Shown one piece after another: positions 50,743 to 58,765 of a DNA stretch of 64,000 nt. The DNA lies in contig NZ_RJKE01000001.1 of assembly GCF_003751225.1 (NCBI RefSeq), positions 4,774,001 to 4,838,000 on the forward strand. The letters are read 5' to 3'. This DNA comes from Actinocorallia herbida. GTDB taxonomy: Bacteria; Actinomycetota; Actinomycetes; Streptosporangiales; Streptosporangiaceae. The notes under the pieces were generated by a model. It did not search any database, was not told where the DNA came from, and saw only the letters and a program-made list of their open reading frames with translations. Numbering within the stretch: the first letter of the stretch is position 1; every line of letters begins with the position of its first letter. The translations under genes and the position numbers were made by a program.

Positions 50743-51410
50743 CACTCGTCTCCGGGGACGCCGTAGGACGGGGCGGCTTCCGGGTTCAGGCCGCGCGTCA
50801 CGTAGTCGTCGCGCTGGGGCAGCCACACCTTGAGCAGCTCGCGCAGGTCCCCGATCGGGTCCTCGCTCCAGTCGACGCGCAGGTCGGTCTCCCGCCACGC
50901 GACCTCGCGGACGACCGCGAGACCGGCCGAGTGGATCGGGCCCGCCTCTCCCCCGGCCGCCAGGCCGGCGGTGAGGGCGGCCAGGAGCCTGTCCTCCAGC
51001 TCGCCGGAGGATCCCTCGAAGGCGGTGACGACCGCGTCGATCACCCCGGTCCCGGCGAGCATGTTGCCCGCGGCGACCACGCCGGAGCCCGTCCGGTGGT
51101 GGTGCACGCCGAGCGCCTTGGCACCGGAGAACGCCGCGGCCTCTCCGTTCAGGCCGAGGACGGTGAGCTGGCGGTGCTCGGTCAGGCGGTGCCGCCGGAC
51201 GACCTCGTCCAGGGCCTCCTGCGCGCCGAGGCCGTTCTCCAGCGCGTCGAGGATCTCGGTGCCGAGGCGCGGGTCGGTCACGTTCTGCGAGGCGGCGCCG
51301 CCGACCCCGGCCCGCAGGTGGACGCAGCGTGCCGCGACGGCCGGGCTGGAGGAGGTGACGGCCATGCCGACGGCGCCGTCGCCATCGGTGGCCAGTACGG
51401 AGAACGTCAC
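50742..51410 (-). CDS. DUF1028 family protein
   Basis: Protein of 222 residues matching DUF1028: start TFSVLATDGDGAVGMAVTSSSPAVAARCVHLRAGVGGAASQN, then LGTEILDALENGLGAQEALDEV, RQLTVLGLNGEAAAFSGAKA, VVAAGNMLAG, and a C-terminal DLRVDWSEDPIGDLRELLKVW. The fold is that of Ntn-hydrolase-like proteins, and the Thr/Ser-rich N-terminus would fit an N-terminal nucleophile. No confirmed reaction is known to me. It frequently occurs with RidA-type proteins. Its GTG overlaps the RidA stop (GTGA), and its stop overlaps the M20 start. Confidence 0.88.
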   Translation of the reverse strand: MTFSVLATDGDGAVGMAVTSSSPAVAARCVHLRAGVGGAASQNVTDPRLGTEILDALENGLGAQEALDEVVRRHRLTEHRQLTVLGLNGEAAAFSGAKALGVHHHRTGSGVVAAGNMLAGTGVIDAVVTAFEGSSGELEDRLLAALTAGLAAGGEAGPIHSAGLAVVREVAWRETDLRVDWSEDPIGDLRELLKVWLPQRDDYVTRGLNPEAAPSYGVPGDE

Positions 51411-51847
51411 CGCGCGTCCTCCGGGATCACCGCGATGGCGTCGATCTCGACGAGCCATTCCGGCCGGGCGAGCGCGGACACCACGAGGCCGGTGGAGATC
51501 GGGTGGACGCCCTTGGTCCAGCGGCCGATCGTCCGGTAGACGGTCTCGCGGTAGCGCGGGTCCACGAGGTAGATCGTCAGCTTGACCAGGTGCTCCATCC
51601 GGGCGCCCGCCTCGCGCAGGAGCATGTCGATGTTGGCCATCGCCCGCTCCGTCTGGGCCCGCACGTCGCCGACGCCGACCGACTCGCTGGTGTCGAGGTC
51701 CTGCCCGATCTGGCCCCGCACGTACACGGTGTTCCCGGCGACGACGGCCTGGCACAGGTCGTTGTCGAGGTTCTGCTCGGGGTAGGTGTCGCGGGTGTTG
51801 AACGGGCGGATCCGGGTGTGTCCGCCGGCCACGATGGGGTCGTTCAC
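51407..51847 (-). CDS. RidA/YjgF-family protein
   Basis: Protein of 146 residues with the Rid fold: LCQAVVAGNTVYVRGQIGQDL, VGDVRAQTERAMANIDMLLREAGARMEHLVKLTIYLVDPRYRETVYRTIGRW and a last strand RPEWLVEIDAIAVIPEDA, with Glu in place in the active-site strand. The usual active-site Arg of RidA (P-x-R near the end) reads SALARPEWLVEID, so Arg is present. Rid proteins hydrolyse reactive enamines/imines to carbonyls and ammonia. Placed after a flavin monooxygenase or amine-oxidising enzyme this activity would be natural. GTGA overlap with the monooxygenase gene upstream. Confidence 0.9.
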   Translation of the reverse strand: MNDPIVAGGHTRIRPFNTRDTYPEQNLDNDLCQAVVAGNTVYVRGQIGQDLDTSESVGVGDVRAQTERAMANIDMLLREAGARMEHLVKLTIYLVDPRYRETVYRTIGRWTKGVHPISTGLVVSALARPEWLVEIDAIAVIPEDAR

Positions 51848-53136
51848 TGTGCTGCCTCCAGCAGGGTCTCGGCCGGGCGGGCCGCGCCCGCGCTCTCGTC
51901 GTGGGCTCGGTATCCGCGCTGGATCCCGATGTGGTCGGCGACGTGCCTGGCGTCGTGCCAGACGCCCCAGATGAAGCTCGAACCGCGGCGGGACAGCCAC
52001 GGCAGTCCGAGGAAGTAGACGCCCGGCTCGGTGGAGACGCCGCGCCGGTGCTTCGGCCTGCCGTTCTCGTCGAACGCGTCGACCTGGACCCAGCCGTAGT
52101 CGGTGGCGAAGCCGGTCGCCCAGATGATCGTGGTGACTCCGGCGGCGGCGAGGTCGAGCTCGCGGAGCGGGTCGGTCACGCACTCCGGGTCCGGCCCGAG
52201 CACGCGGGCCTCGGGCTCCTCGGGGAGGTCGAGGCCGTTGCGGGTGACGTAGGCGTCGGCCTCGTCGAGCAGGGCCATGAGGTTGGCGTCGCCGTTCGCG
52301 ACGTTGCGGGCGAGGTCCTGCGCGAAGCCGACGACGCCGTCGGCGAAGGAGTCGGTCCGGCCCACCAGGTGGACGCCGAGGGAGGCCAGGTCGCGGAAGT
52401 CGACGGTGTGCCCGCCGCGCGCCCCGCTCACCGCGATGGTGACGTGTTCCGCGCCCTGCGGCGGGGTCTCGGCGTCCCACATGCCGAGCACGCCGAGCCA
52501 CCAGCAGAAGTCGCGCCCGCGGTAGCTGCGCGGGGGCCGGTCGTGCGGGCCGACGGAGAGGTAGACCTGCCGGCCGGACCGCTGGATCTCCTCGGCGATC
52601 TGCACGCCGGACGAGCCGGAGCCGACCACGAGGACCGCGCCCTCGGGCAGTCGGTCCGGGTTGCGGTAGGAGCTGGAGTGGATCTGGTGGGGCACCGCGC
52701 CGTCGGGGACGATCGGCGGGATCACCGGCTTCTGGAACGGTCCGGTGGCGGCGACGACGAAGCGCGCCTCGATCGGGCCGTGCGAGGTCTCCACCCGGAA
52801 GCCGGGCCTGCCCTCGTTCCTGCGCACCGAGGTCACCTCGACGCCGCACTCGATCGGCGCGTTGATCTTCTGCGCGTACGCGGCGAAGTACTCGGCGACC
52901 TGCTCCTTGGACGCGAAGCCCGAAGGGTCGAGGCCGGGGAACTCCATGCCGGGGAAACGGTCGTGCCAGGCCGGTCCGTTCGCCACGAGGGAGTCCCACC
53001 GCTCCGAGCGCCAGCGCTCGGCGATGCGGCTCCGCTCCAGCACCAGGTGCGGCACCCCGTGCTCTGACAGGTGCTCGCTCATCGCGACACCGGCCTGTCC
53101 CGCCCCGACGACGAGGACTTCGACTTCCCGACTCAC
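51844..53136 (-). CDS. flavin-containing monooxygenase
   Basis: Class B flavoprotein monooxygenase of 430 residues. FAD motif VLVVGAGQAGVAMSEHLSEHGVPHLVLE; ATG-type FMO fingerprint region WHDRFPGMEFPGLDPSGF; VVAATGPFQKPVIPPI; NADPH motif VLVVGSGSSGVQIAEEI; late motif IIWATGFATDYGW. It resembles YUCCA/CzcO-like FMOs that oxygenate amines, sulfides or carbonyls. GGAGGT precedes the GTG. It heads a four-gene coupled operon with RidA, DUF1028 and M20 amidohydrolase. A TCCAACA-N5-TGTTGGA repeat (53224-53242) lies in the divergent promoter. Confidence 0.92.
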   Translation of the reverse strand: MSREVEVLVVGAGQAGVAMSEHLSEHGVPHLVLERSRIAERWRSERWDSLVANGPAWHDRFPGMEFPGLDPSGFASKEQVAEYFAAYAQKINAPIECGVEVTSVRRNEGRPGFRVETSHGPIEARFVVAATGPFQKPVIPPIVPDGAVPHQIHSSSYRNPDRLPEGAVLVVGSGSSGVQIAEEIQRSGRQVYLSVGPHDRPPRSYRGRDFCWWLGVLGMWDAETPPQGAEHVTIAVSGARGGHTVDFRDLASLGVHLVGRTDSFADGVVGFAQDLARNVANGDANLMALLDEADAYVTRNGLDLPEEPEARVLGPDPECVTDPLRELDLAAAGVTTIIWATGFATDYGWVQVDAFDENGRPKHRRGVSTEPGVYFLGLPWLSRRGSSFIWGVWHDARHVADHIGIQRGYRAHDESAGAARPAETLLEAAQ

Positions 53137-53223
53137 CTTTCGACCTCCACTCCGTGCGGCCCGCCACCCCGTTCTCGATCCGGCGGCCCGCACGCAGATC
53201 CTCGTTCCACGGCCTGCATTCTG

Positions 53224-53242
53224 TCCAACAGATGTTGTTGGA
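53224..53242. promoter_or_regulatory. inverted repeat in the FMO divergent promoter
   Basis: TCCAACA-N5-TGTTGGA with perfect 7-base arms, 88 bases upstream of the FMO start and 127 bases before the divergent flavoprotein gene. Confidence 0.5.
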
Positions 53243-53368
53243 GTCGGTCATCTGATTCGTTGATGACGCCGTCGTCGGCCTGGGCGAAGGTGATCTGGCT
53301 CACAACCTGTCACAGGGGGCGGGCGGGCGGTGTCCTGTGCCCGAACACCCGAGAACGAAGGAGACATC

Positions 53369-54574
53369 ATGAGCCAGCGCATCGAGGTCGTCGTGGTCGG
53401 TGGCGGATACGCCGGGGTCATGGCGGCGAACCGGCTGACCCGGCACGCGGGCGTGACCGTGACGATGATCAACCCGCGGCCGGTGTTCGTCGAGCGGATT
53501 CGGCTGCACCAGCTGGCCGGCGGCACCGACGACGCGATCGCCGGTTTCCGCGACGTCCTGGCCGAAGGGGTCCGGCTGATGGTCGAGACCGTCGACCGGA
53601 TCGACGCCGGGGACCGCGTCGTCCACCTGGCGTCGGGCGGCACGGTCGGCTACGACCACCTGGTCTACGCCGTCGGCAGCCGCGCCGCCGCCCCCGCGGT
53701 GCCCGGGGCCGCCGAGTTCGCCCACCCGATCGCCGGGCTGGAGGAGGCCGAGCGGCTCCGCGCGGCCCTCGACGCCGCGCCCGCCGGGGCCGCGGTGACC
53801 GTCGTCGGAGGCGGGCCGACCGGCATCGAGACCGCCGCGGAACTCGCCGAGACGGGCCGCGCGGTGACCCTGGTGTGCGGCAAGGTGCTCGGTCCGTACC
53901 TGCACGCGAGGGGGCGGCGCTCGGTCGCCCGGCGGATGGCGAAGCTCGGCGTGCGCGTCCTGGAGGGGCCCGGCGCGAAGGCGGTCGCCGTGACCGCCGA
54001 CAGCGTACGGCTCGCCGACGGCCGCACCCTGCCGAGCGAGGTCACCATCTGGACCGCCGGGTTCGCCGTGCCCGACCTCGCGGCGCGCAGCGGGCTGCGC
54101 ACCGACGCCGAAGGCCGCCTGCGCACCGACGAGACCCTGACGAGCCTGGACGACCCGCGCATCGTCGCGGCCGGAGACTCGGCCGCGCCGTCGGACCTGC
54201 CGCTGCGGATGAGCTGCCAGGCCGCGATCCCCCTGGGCGCCCGCGCCGCCGACACGATCCTCAGCAGGATCGAGGGCGAGACCCCCGAGACCCTCAACCA
54301 GGTGTTCGCCGGGCAGTGCATCAGCCTCGGCCGCCGCGCCGGGATCTTCCAGTTCGCCCGAAAGCACGACGTCGCGGTGGGGTTCCACATCGGCGGACGG
54401 CCCGGCGCGAAGCTCAAGGAGTTCATCTGCAAGGGCATCATCGAGCACCTCGCGGGCGAGGCGCACGAGCCCGGCTCGTACAAGCTGCACCGCGTCTCGG
54501 GCGGCGACCACCGCGACCGGCTGCTGGCGACCCTGCCCGACGCGGCGCCCGCCGTGGCCGAGCACGCACGCTAG
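53369..54574 (+). CDS. NDH-2-like FAD-dependent oxidoreductase
   Basis: Pyridine nucleotide-disulfide family protein of 401 residues: VVVVGGGYAGVMAANRLTRHAGVTVTMIN (FAD), YDHLVYAVGSR, VTVVGGGPTGIETAAELAETGRAVTLV (NADH), TIWTAGFAVPDLAARSGL and RIVAAGDSAAPSDLPLRMSCQAAIPLGARAAD. No redox-active Cys pair and no membrane helix, but the C-terminal part (FICKGIIEHLAGEAHEPGSYKLHR) is like those of type II NADH:quinone oxidoreductases or AIF-like proteins. GAAGGAG precedes the ATG. It is followed at 33 bases by a SigJ-like sigma gene; a carotenoid/oxidoreductase plus SigJ pairing is common in actinomycetes. Confidence 0.88.
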   Translation: MSQRIEVVVVGGGYAGVMAANRLTRHAGVTVTMINPRPVFVERIRLHQLAGGTDDAIAGFRDVLAEGVRLMVETVDRIDAGDRVVHLASGGTVGYDHLVYAVGSRAAAPAVPGAAEFAHPIAGLEEAERLRAALDAAPAGAAVTVVGGGPTGIETAAELAETGRAVTLVCGKVLGPYLHARGRRSVARRMAKLGVRVLEGPGAKAVAVTADSVRLADGRTLPSEVTIWTAGFAVPDLAARSGLRTDAEGRLRTDETLTSLDDPRIVAAGDSAAPSDLPLRMSCQAAIPLGARAADTILSRIEGETPETLNQVFAGQCISLGRRAGIFQFARKHDVAVGFHIGGRPGAKLKEFICKGIIEHLAGEAHEPGSYKLHRVSGGDHRDRLLATLPDAAPAVAEHAR

Positions 54575-54607
54575 GCGGACGGAAGGCACTCGGAGGAAGA
54601 TCCAGAC

Positions 54608-55501
54608 ATGGCAGAAGAAACGGACCCGGCGACCGAGGCGTTCGTCGCCCATCGGAACCTCCTGTTCACCGTCGCCTACGAGATGCTCGGCTCGGCCGCC
54701 GACGCCGAGGACGTCCTGCAGGAGACCTGGCTGCGCTGGGCCGACGTGGACCTCGCGCACGTGGAGGAGCCGCGCGCCTATCTCGTCCGGGTGACGACGC
54801 GCCAGGCCCTCAACCGGCTGCGGTCGGTGCAGCGCCGCAGGGAGGCCTATGTGGGGCCGTGGCTGCCCGAACCGCTGCTCACCACCCCGGACGTGGCCGA
54901 GGACGTCGAACTCGCCGAGAGCGTGTCGATGGCGCTGATGCTCGTCCTGGAGACCCTCGCGCCGGTCGAGCGCGCGGTGTTCGTGCTGCGCGAGGTCTTC
55001 GACGTCGGCTACGACGAGATCGCGGAGGCGGTCGGCAAGACGCCGGCGGCGGTCCGCCAGATCGCGCACCGCGCCCGCAAGCACGTCGACGCCCGCCGCC
55101 CCCGCATGACGGTGTCGGCCCGCGAGACCCGGGCGGTCGTCGCCTCGTTCCAGCAGGCCCTCGAATCCCGGGACCCGCAGCGCCTCCTCGACGTCCTCGC
55201 GCCCGACGTCGTCCTGGTCAGCGACGGCGGCGGCGTGAAGCGGGCGGCGCTGCGCCCCGTCGTCGGGGCCGCGAAGGTCTCCCGCTTCGCCTTCATCGGC
55301 TCAGTCGGCTTCGCGACCTCGATCACCTGCGAGCCCGCCGTCATCAACGGCGCCCCGGCACTGCTGATCCTGCTGGACGGCGAAGTCGACGGCGTCATGG
55401 CGATGCGCCTCGAAGGGGGCCGCATCGCGGGCCTCTACTACGTCCGCAACCCCGAGAAGCTCTCCCGCCTGACCTCCTCCACCCCCCTCACCCTCCACTG
55501 A
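54608..55501 (+). CDS. SigJ-type ECF sigma factor with SnoaL-like C-terminal domain
   Basis: Protein of 297 residues. Sigma region 2 at about 10-75 (FVAHRNLLFTVAYEMLGSAADAEDVLQETWLRWADVD), region 4 at about 110-160 (LETLAPVERAVFVLREVFDVGYDEIAEAVGKTPAAVRQIAHRARKHV), and a 120-residue SnoaL/NTF2-like domain at the C-terminus (VVASFQQALESRDPQRLLDVLAPDVVLVSDGGG...IAGLYYVRNPEKLSRL), the ECF41/SigJ architecture in which the appended domain acts as built-in control; no separate anti-sigma gene is present. ECF41 targets are usually the neighbouring oxidoreductase or DoxX-like genes, here the upstream flavoprotein and downstream NmrA protein. Confidence 0.94.
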   Translation: MAEETDPATEAFVAHRNLLFTVAYEMLGSAADAEDVLQETWLRWADVDLAHVEEPRAYLVRVTTRQALNRLRSVQRRREAYVGPWLPEPLLTTPDVAEDVELAESVSMALMLVLETLAPVERAVFVLREVFDVGYDEIAEAVGKTPAAVRQIAHRARKHVDARRPRMTVSARETRAVVASFQQALESRDPQRLLDVLAPDVVLVSDGGGVKRAALRPVVGAAKVSRFAFIGSVGFATSITCEPAVINGAPALLILLDGEVDGVMAMRLEGGRIAGLYYVRNPEKLSRLTSSTPLTLH

Positions 55502-55528
55502 CCGACGGTCCGAGACGAAGGAACGACG

Positions 55529-56365
55529 ATGATCCTGATCACCGGTGCGAACGGCGTCGTGGGGCGCCGCACGATCGATCTCCTGCTGCGGGAGGGCGCG
55601 GCCGTCACGGCCGCCACCCGCGGCGGAACTCCGCTCCCCGACGGCGTCACCGCCGCCACCGGCGACCTGTTCGAGCCGCGATGGATCGAGGCGGCTCTGA
55701 AGGGCGCGCGGGCGCTGCAGATCAGCCCGCGCGCCACCGGCCCCGGCCTCGGCGACCTGCTCGAGATCGCCGCCGGGCAGGGCGTGCGGCGCGTCGTGCT
55801 GCTCTCGGCGACCACCGTGGCGCACCCGGCGGGGGAAGCCCGCTTCGCCGACGGGTTCCGGCGCGCCGAGGAGCTGGTCACCGCGTCCGGCCTGGACTGG
55901 ACGGTGCTGCGCCTCGCCGACTTCGCCGCGAACTCCCTGGCCTGGGCGCCCCAGCTCAAGGCGGGCGACATCGTGCGCGGCGCCTACGGCGAGGCGGCCA
56001 CCTCCCCCCTTCACGAGACCGACATCGCCGAGGTCGCCGCCGCGGCCCTCCAGGGCCGCCTCGCCTCCGGCGCCGTGCACACCCTGACCGGCCCGGTGTC
56101 CCTCGACCAGCACGAGAAGGTCCGGCTGCTCGGCGACGCCCTCGGCCGGCGGCTCTCCTTCCAGGAACTCCCGCCCGAGCAGGTGCGCCAGGGCATGCTC
56201 GCCCAAGGGCTGCCCGAGGAGGTCCCCGCCCGCCTGCTCGGCTCCCTGGCCGACTACGCCCGCGACCCGGGTCCCACGACCGACACCGTCGCACGCCTCC
56301 TGGGCCGCCCCGCCCTCACCTTCGCCGCCTGGGCGCGGGACAACGCCGTGGCGTTCGCCCCCTGA
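55529..56365 (+). CDS. NmrA-like NAD(P)-binding protein
   Basis: Atypical short-chain dehydrogenase of 278 residues: nucleotide motif ILITGANGVVGRRTIDLLLREGAAVTAATRGG (G-x-x-G-x-x-G), then VRRVVLLSATTVAHPAGEARFADGFRRAEELVTASGLDWTVLRLADFAANSLAWA. The YxxxK active site is replaced, as in NmrA/quinone-sensor proteins. Possible role: redox sensing or quinone reduction. It has GAAGGAAC upstream and follows the sigma gene by 27 bases, completing a three-gene unit with the flavoprotein and SigJ. Confidence 0.88.
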   Translation: MILITGANGVVGRRTIDLLLREGAAVTAATRGGTPLPDGVTAATGDLFEPRWIEAALKGARALQISPRATGPGLGDLLEIAAGQGVRRVVLLSATTVAHPAGEARFADGFRRAEELVTASGLDWTVLRLADFAANSLAWAPQLKAGDIVRGAYGEAATSPLHETDIAEVAAAALQGRLASGAVHTLTGPVSLDQHEKVRLLGDALGRRLSFQELPPEQVRQGMLAQGLPEEVPARLLGSLADYARDPGPTTDTVARLLGRPALTFAAWARDNAVAFAP

Positions 56366-56409
56366 ACAGCGCCGGCCATCGCCGCGACGTCCTCCGCACC
56401 CGCAGCCTC

Positions 56410-56430
56410 CTTGAACGAGTAGTCAAAGAA
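56410..56430. promoter_or_regulatory. operator CTTGA-N8-TCAAAGAA (TetR gene)
   Basis: CTTGA (56410-56414), 8 bases, TCAAAGAA (56423-56430), 74 bases before the TetR ATG at 56504. It has the same spacing as the copper amine oxidase and APC permease sites, with one mismatch in the left arm. It suggests autoregulation. Confidence 0.6.
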
Positions 56431-56503
56431 GGGAGTGCGACTCGCCGATGGCCGGGCGGGGGGCGCGTTGCCCCGCCTGCGCACGGTGCCAGAGAATTCG
56501 GGG

Positions 56504-57118
56504 ATGAGCAGAGCGGGCAGGCCGAAGAACCAGACGGCGCGGCGCGAGGCGCTGGTGACGGCGGCAGGGCGAGCGATCGCCGAGCGGGGGCTGGAGGGCC
56601 TGCGGATCAAGGACATCGCGGCCGAGGCGGGCATGTCGGCGGGGTCGGTCCTGTACTACTACCCCGAGCTCGACGACCTGGTGCTCGAGGTGCACCGGGG
56701 CGCGGTGGAGGACTTCCTGACGGCCCGGCAGAAGGCGACCGACGCGGAGTCGGCCGAACCGGTGCGCCGCCTGCGGGCGCTGATCGACAGCGGGCTGCCG
56801 GCCGGGCCGGAGGACACCCTGCACGGGCTGCTGTACGAGCTGCACCGCCGCGCCGACCGCAGCCCGGGACACGCCACCCTCATGGAGTCCCTGTTCGCGC
56901 GGGAGGTCGGCCTGTACGCGCTGGTCCTGGAGGTCGGCGCCGCGACAGGCGCCTTCACCCTCGTCGGACCGGCCGGGGATCTCGCGCGGAACATGGTGGC
57001 CCTGGAGGACGGCCACGGCCTGCACATCGTCAGCCGCAACGCCGGCCTCAGGCCGGAGGAGGCACGGCGCCTCATCCTCGCGCACGCCCGGCTCGTCACC
57101 GGGTGCGCGGACCTGTGA
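56504..57118 (+). CDS. TetR-family regulator, probable amine-responsive repressor
   Basis: Protein of 204 residues. TetR HTH at about 8-58: RPKNQTARREALVTAAGRAIAERGLEGLRIKDIAAEAGMSAGSVLYYYPELDDLVLEVH, ending in the Y-Y-Y-P-E-L-D-D variant. The C-terminal domain is BetI-like (LHGLLYELHRRADRSPGHATLMESLFAREVGLYALVLEVGAATGAFTL). It lies 122 bases before an APC permease, same strand. The shared operator upstream of itself, the permease and the distant copper amine oxidase makes it the likely controller of amine uptake and oxidation (inference). ATG 56504 is preferred over GTG 56435, which overlaps its own purine-rich site. Confidence 0.9.
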   Translation: MSRAGRPKNQTARREALVTAAGRAIAERGLEGLRIKDIAAEAGMSAGSVLYYYPELDDLVLEVHRGAVEDFLTARQKATDAESAEPVRRLRALIDSGLPAGPEDTLHGLLYELHRRADRSPGHATLMESLFAREVGLYALVLEVGAATGAFTLVGPAGDLARNMVALEDGHGLHIVSRNAGLRPEEARRLILAHARLVTGCADL

Positions 57119-57184
57119 CCCGGGCCCGAGAGGGCCGATTCTTCGATGAAAGGTTCAGATTTACGCGTCTGTAACAACCAACTG

Positions 57185-57190
57185 TTGACA
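57185..57190 (+). promoter_or_regulatory. -35 box of the APC permease gene
   Basis: TTGACA 51 bases before the ATG at 57241. The expected -10 position (around 57205-57213) coincides with the left arm of the operator at 57208-57228, so bound repressor would block the polymerase. Confidence 0.45.
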
Positions 57191-57207
57191 GGGGTGATTC
57201 TCCGTAG

Positions 57208-57228
57208 TTTGAATCTCGGGTCAAAGAA
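57208..57228. promoter_or_regulatory. operator TTTGA-N8-TCAAAGAA (APC permease)
   Basis: TTTGA (57208-57212), 8 bases, TCAAAGAA (57221-57228), ending 12 bases before the permease ATG. A weaker copy, TTCTTCGA-N8-TCAGA, lies at 57139-57159. Confidence 0.7.
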
Positions 57229-57240
57229 TCGGAGACCCCC

Positions 57241-58716
57241 ATGACCGCATCACCTCAAGACCGCACCCGGCCGGACCAGGCAAGATCAGAGGCTTCGGAG
57301 CAGGCCGTCGGCCTGCCCAAGACCCTGCGGCGGCTCGACATCGTCGCCCTGGCCGTCGCCGCCGTCATCTCCCTGGACACGCTCGGCGTGATCTCCGTCA
57401 ACGGGGGCGAGGCGTTCACGTGGACCGCCGTCCTCGCCGTGGTCTTCCTCGTCCCCTACGCGCTGATCTTCGCCGAACTCGGCTCGGCGTTCCCGCAGGA
57501 GGGCGGCCCCTACGTCTGGGTCAAGCTCGCCTTCGGCAAGCTCGCCGCGTCCGTCACGACCCTGTTCTACTGGGTCACCAACCCCGTGTGGATCGGCGGC
57601 TCGCTGGTCTTCCTGGCCGCCGACACCTGGGACGGGTTCGTCTTCCACCTCGGCAGCGGCACCGTCGCCGACTACGTCTTCAAGCTCGGGTTCGTCTGGC
57701 TGACCATCCTCACCGCGATCGTCAGTCTCCGCACCGGCAAGTGGATCACCATCGCGGGCGCGGTCGCGAAGATCGCCGTGGTCGTGGTCTTCGTCGGCAC
57801 CGCCCTGGCCTACGGGGCGCAGCACGGATTCGCCGGACTCGAGGACGCCCGCTTCACGCCCACGATCGGCGGGTTCCTGGCGGTCGTGCCCATCCTGCTG
57901 TTCGCCTACGTCGGCTTCGAGGCGCCCAACGGCGCGGGCGAGGAGATGCGCGACCCGCAGCGCGACGTCCCGGGCGCCGTCGGCAGGTCCGCCGGCATCG
58001 CCGTCCTGTGCTACCTGCTGCCCGTCTTCGCCATCATCGCGGTCACCCCCGCCGAGGAGGTCACCGGGCTCGGCGGCTTCTTCGACGCGGTGCAGACGGT
58101 CTTCTCCCTGTACGGAGGGGCCGCCGACGGGCTCCTCACCGTCACCGCGGTCGTGTTCGTGTTCGCCCTGCTCAACCAGGGCAGCGCCTGGATGATCGTC
58201 TCCGACCGGATGCAGGCCATGGCCGCCGCCGACGGGGGCTTCTTCAGCCGGAGGCTCGGCGCGTTCCACCCGCGCCTGGGCACGCCGGTCCGGGTCAACA
58301 TCCTGTCCGGCGTCACCGCGACCGTCTTCCTCCTCGCGGCCATGCAGCTCGTCGACGGCACCAGCGCCTCGGTCTTCGGCGTCGTCCTGACCGTCGCGAT
58401 CACCACCCTTCTCATGTCCTACCTGGTGATCATCCCGGCCGCCGCCCGGCTCCGCCGCACCCATCCCGACACGCCCCGCCCGTACCGCGCCCCCGCCATG
58501 ACCGCCTGCTGCGCCGTCGTCCTCGCCTGGATCGCCCTGGGCAGCTGGGTCGCCCTCTTCCCCGGCACCCTGGAATCCCTCTTCGGCGAGTCCTACGACT
58601 TCGCCGACAGCTGGGGCGTCTCCCGCCTGACCTTCGAGTCCTTCACCCTGGGCACCGTCGCCCTGCTCCTGGTCCTCGGCCTTCTCGGCCACTTCACCGG
58701 CACCCGCCGCCGCTGA
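57241..58716 (+). CDS. APC-family amino acid/amine permease
   Basis: Transporter of 491 residues with twelve helices. APC signatures: LRRLDIVALAVAAVISLDTLGVISVNGG (helix 1 with the unwound segment), AELGSAFPQEGGPYVWVKLAFGKLAASVTTLFYWVTNP, FAYVGFEAPNGAGEEMRDPQRDVPGAVGRS and LLNQGSAWMIVSDRMQAMAAADGGF. Cytoplasmic ends are normal. Together with the upstream TetR and the operator shared with the copper amine oxidase, its cargo is probably a primary amine or amino acid precursor. A TTGACA -35 box and the operator lie just upstream of the ATG. Confidence 0.92.
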   Translation: MTASPQDRTRPDQARSEASEQAVGLPKTLRRLDIVALAVAAVISLDTLGVISVNGGEAFTWTAVLAVVFLVPYALIFAELGSAFPQEGGPYVWVKLAFGKLAASVTTLFYWVTNPVWIGGSLVFLAADTWDGFVFHLGSGTVADYVFKLGFVWLTILTAIVSLRTGKWITIAGAVAKIAVVVVFVGTALAYGAQHGFAGLEDARFTPTIGGFLAVVPILLFAYVGFEAPNGAGEEMRDPQRDVPGAVGRSAGIAVLCYLLPVFAIIAVTPAEEVTGLGGFFDAVQTVFSLYGGAADGLLTVTAVVFVFALLNQGSAWMIVSDRMQAMAAADGGFFSRRLGAFHPRLGTPVRVNILSGVTATVFLLAAMQLVDGTSASVFGVVLTVAITTLLMSYLVIIPAAARLRRTHPDTPRPYRAPAMTACCAVVLAWIALGSWVALFPGTLESLFGESYDFADSWGVSRLTFESFTLGTVALLLVLGLLGHFTGTRRR

Positions 58717-58731
58717 CCCGCCGCCCCGGCC

Positions 58732-58760
58732 GGCGCCCGCGCGATCCCGGCACGGGCGCC
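58732..58760. terminator. hairpin between convergent permease and radical SAM genes
   Basis: Arms 58732-58739 and 58753-58760 (GGCGCCCG/CGGGCGCC), loop of 13 bases, in the 49-base gap between the two stops; it could serve both strands. Confidence 0.6.
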
Positions 58761-58765
58761 GCCGG

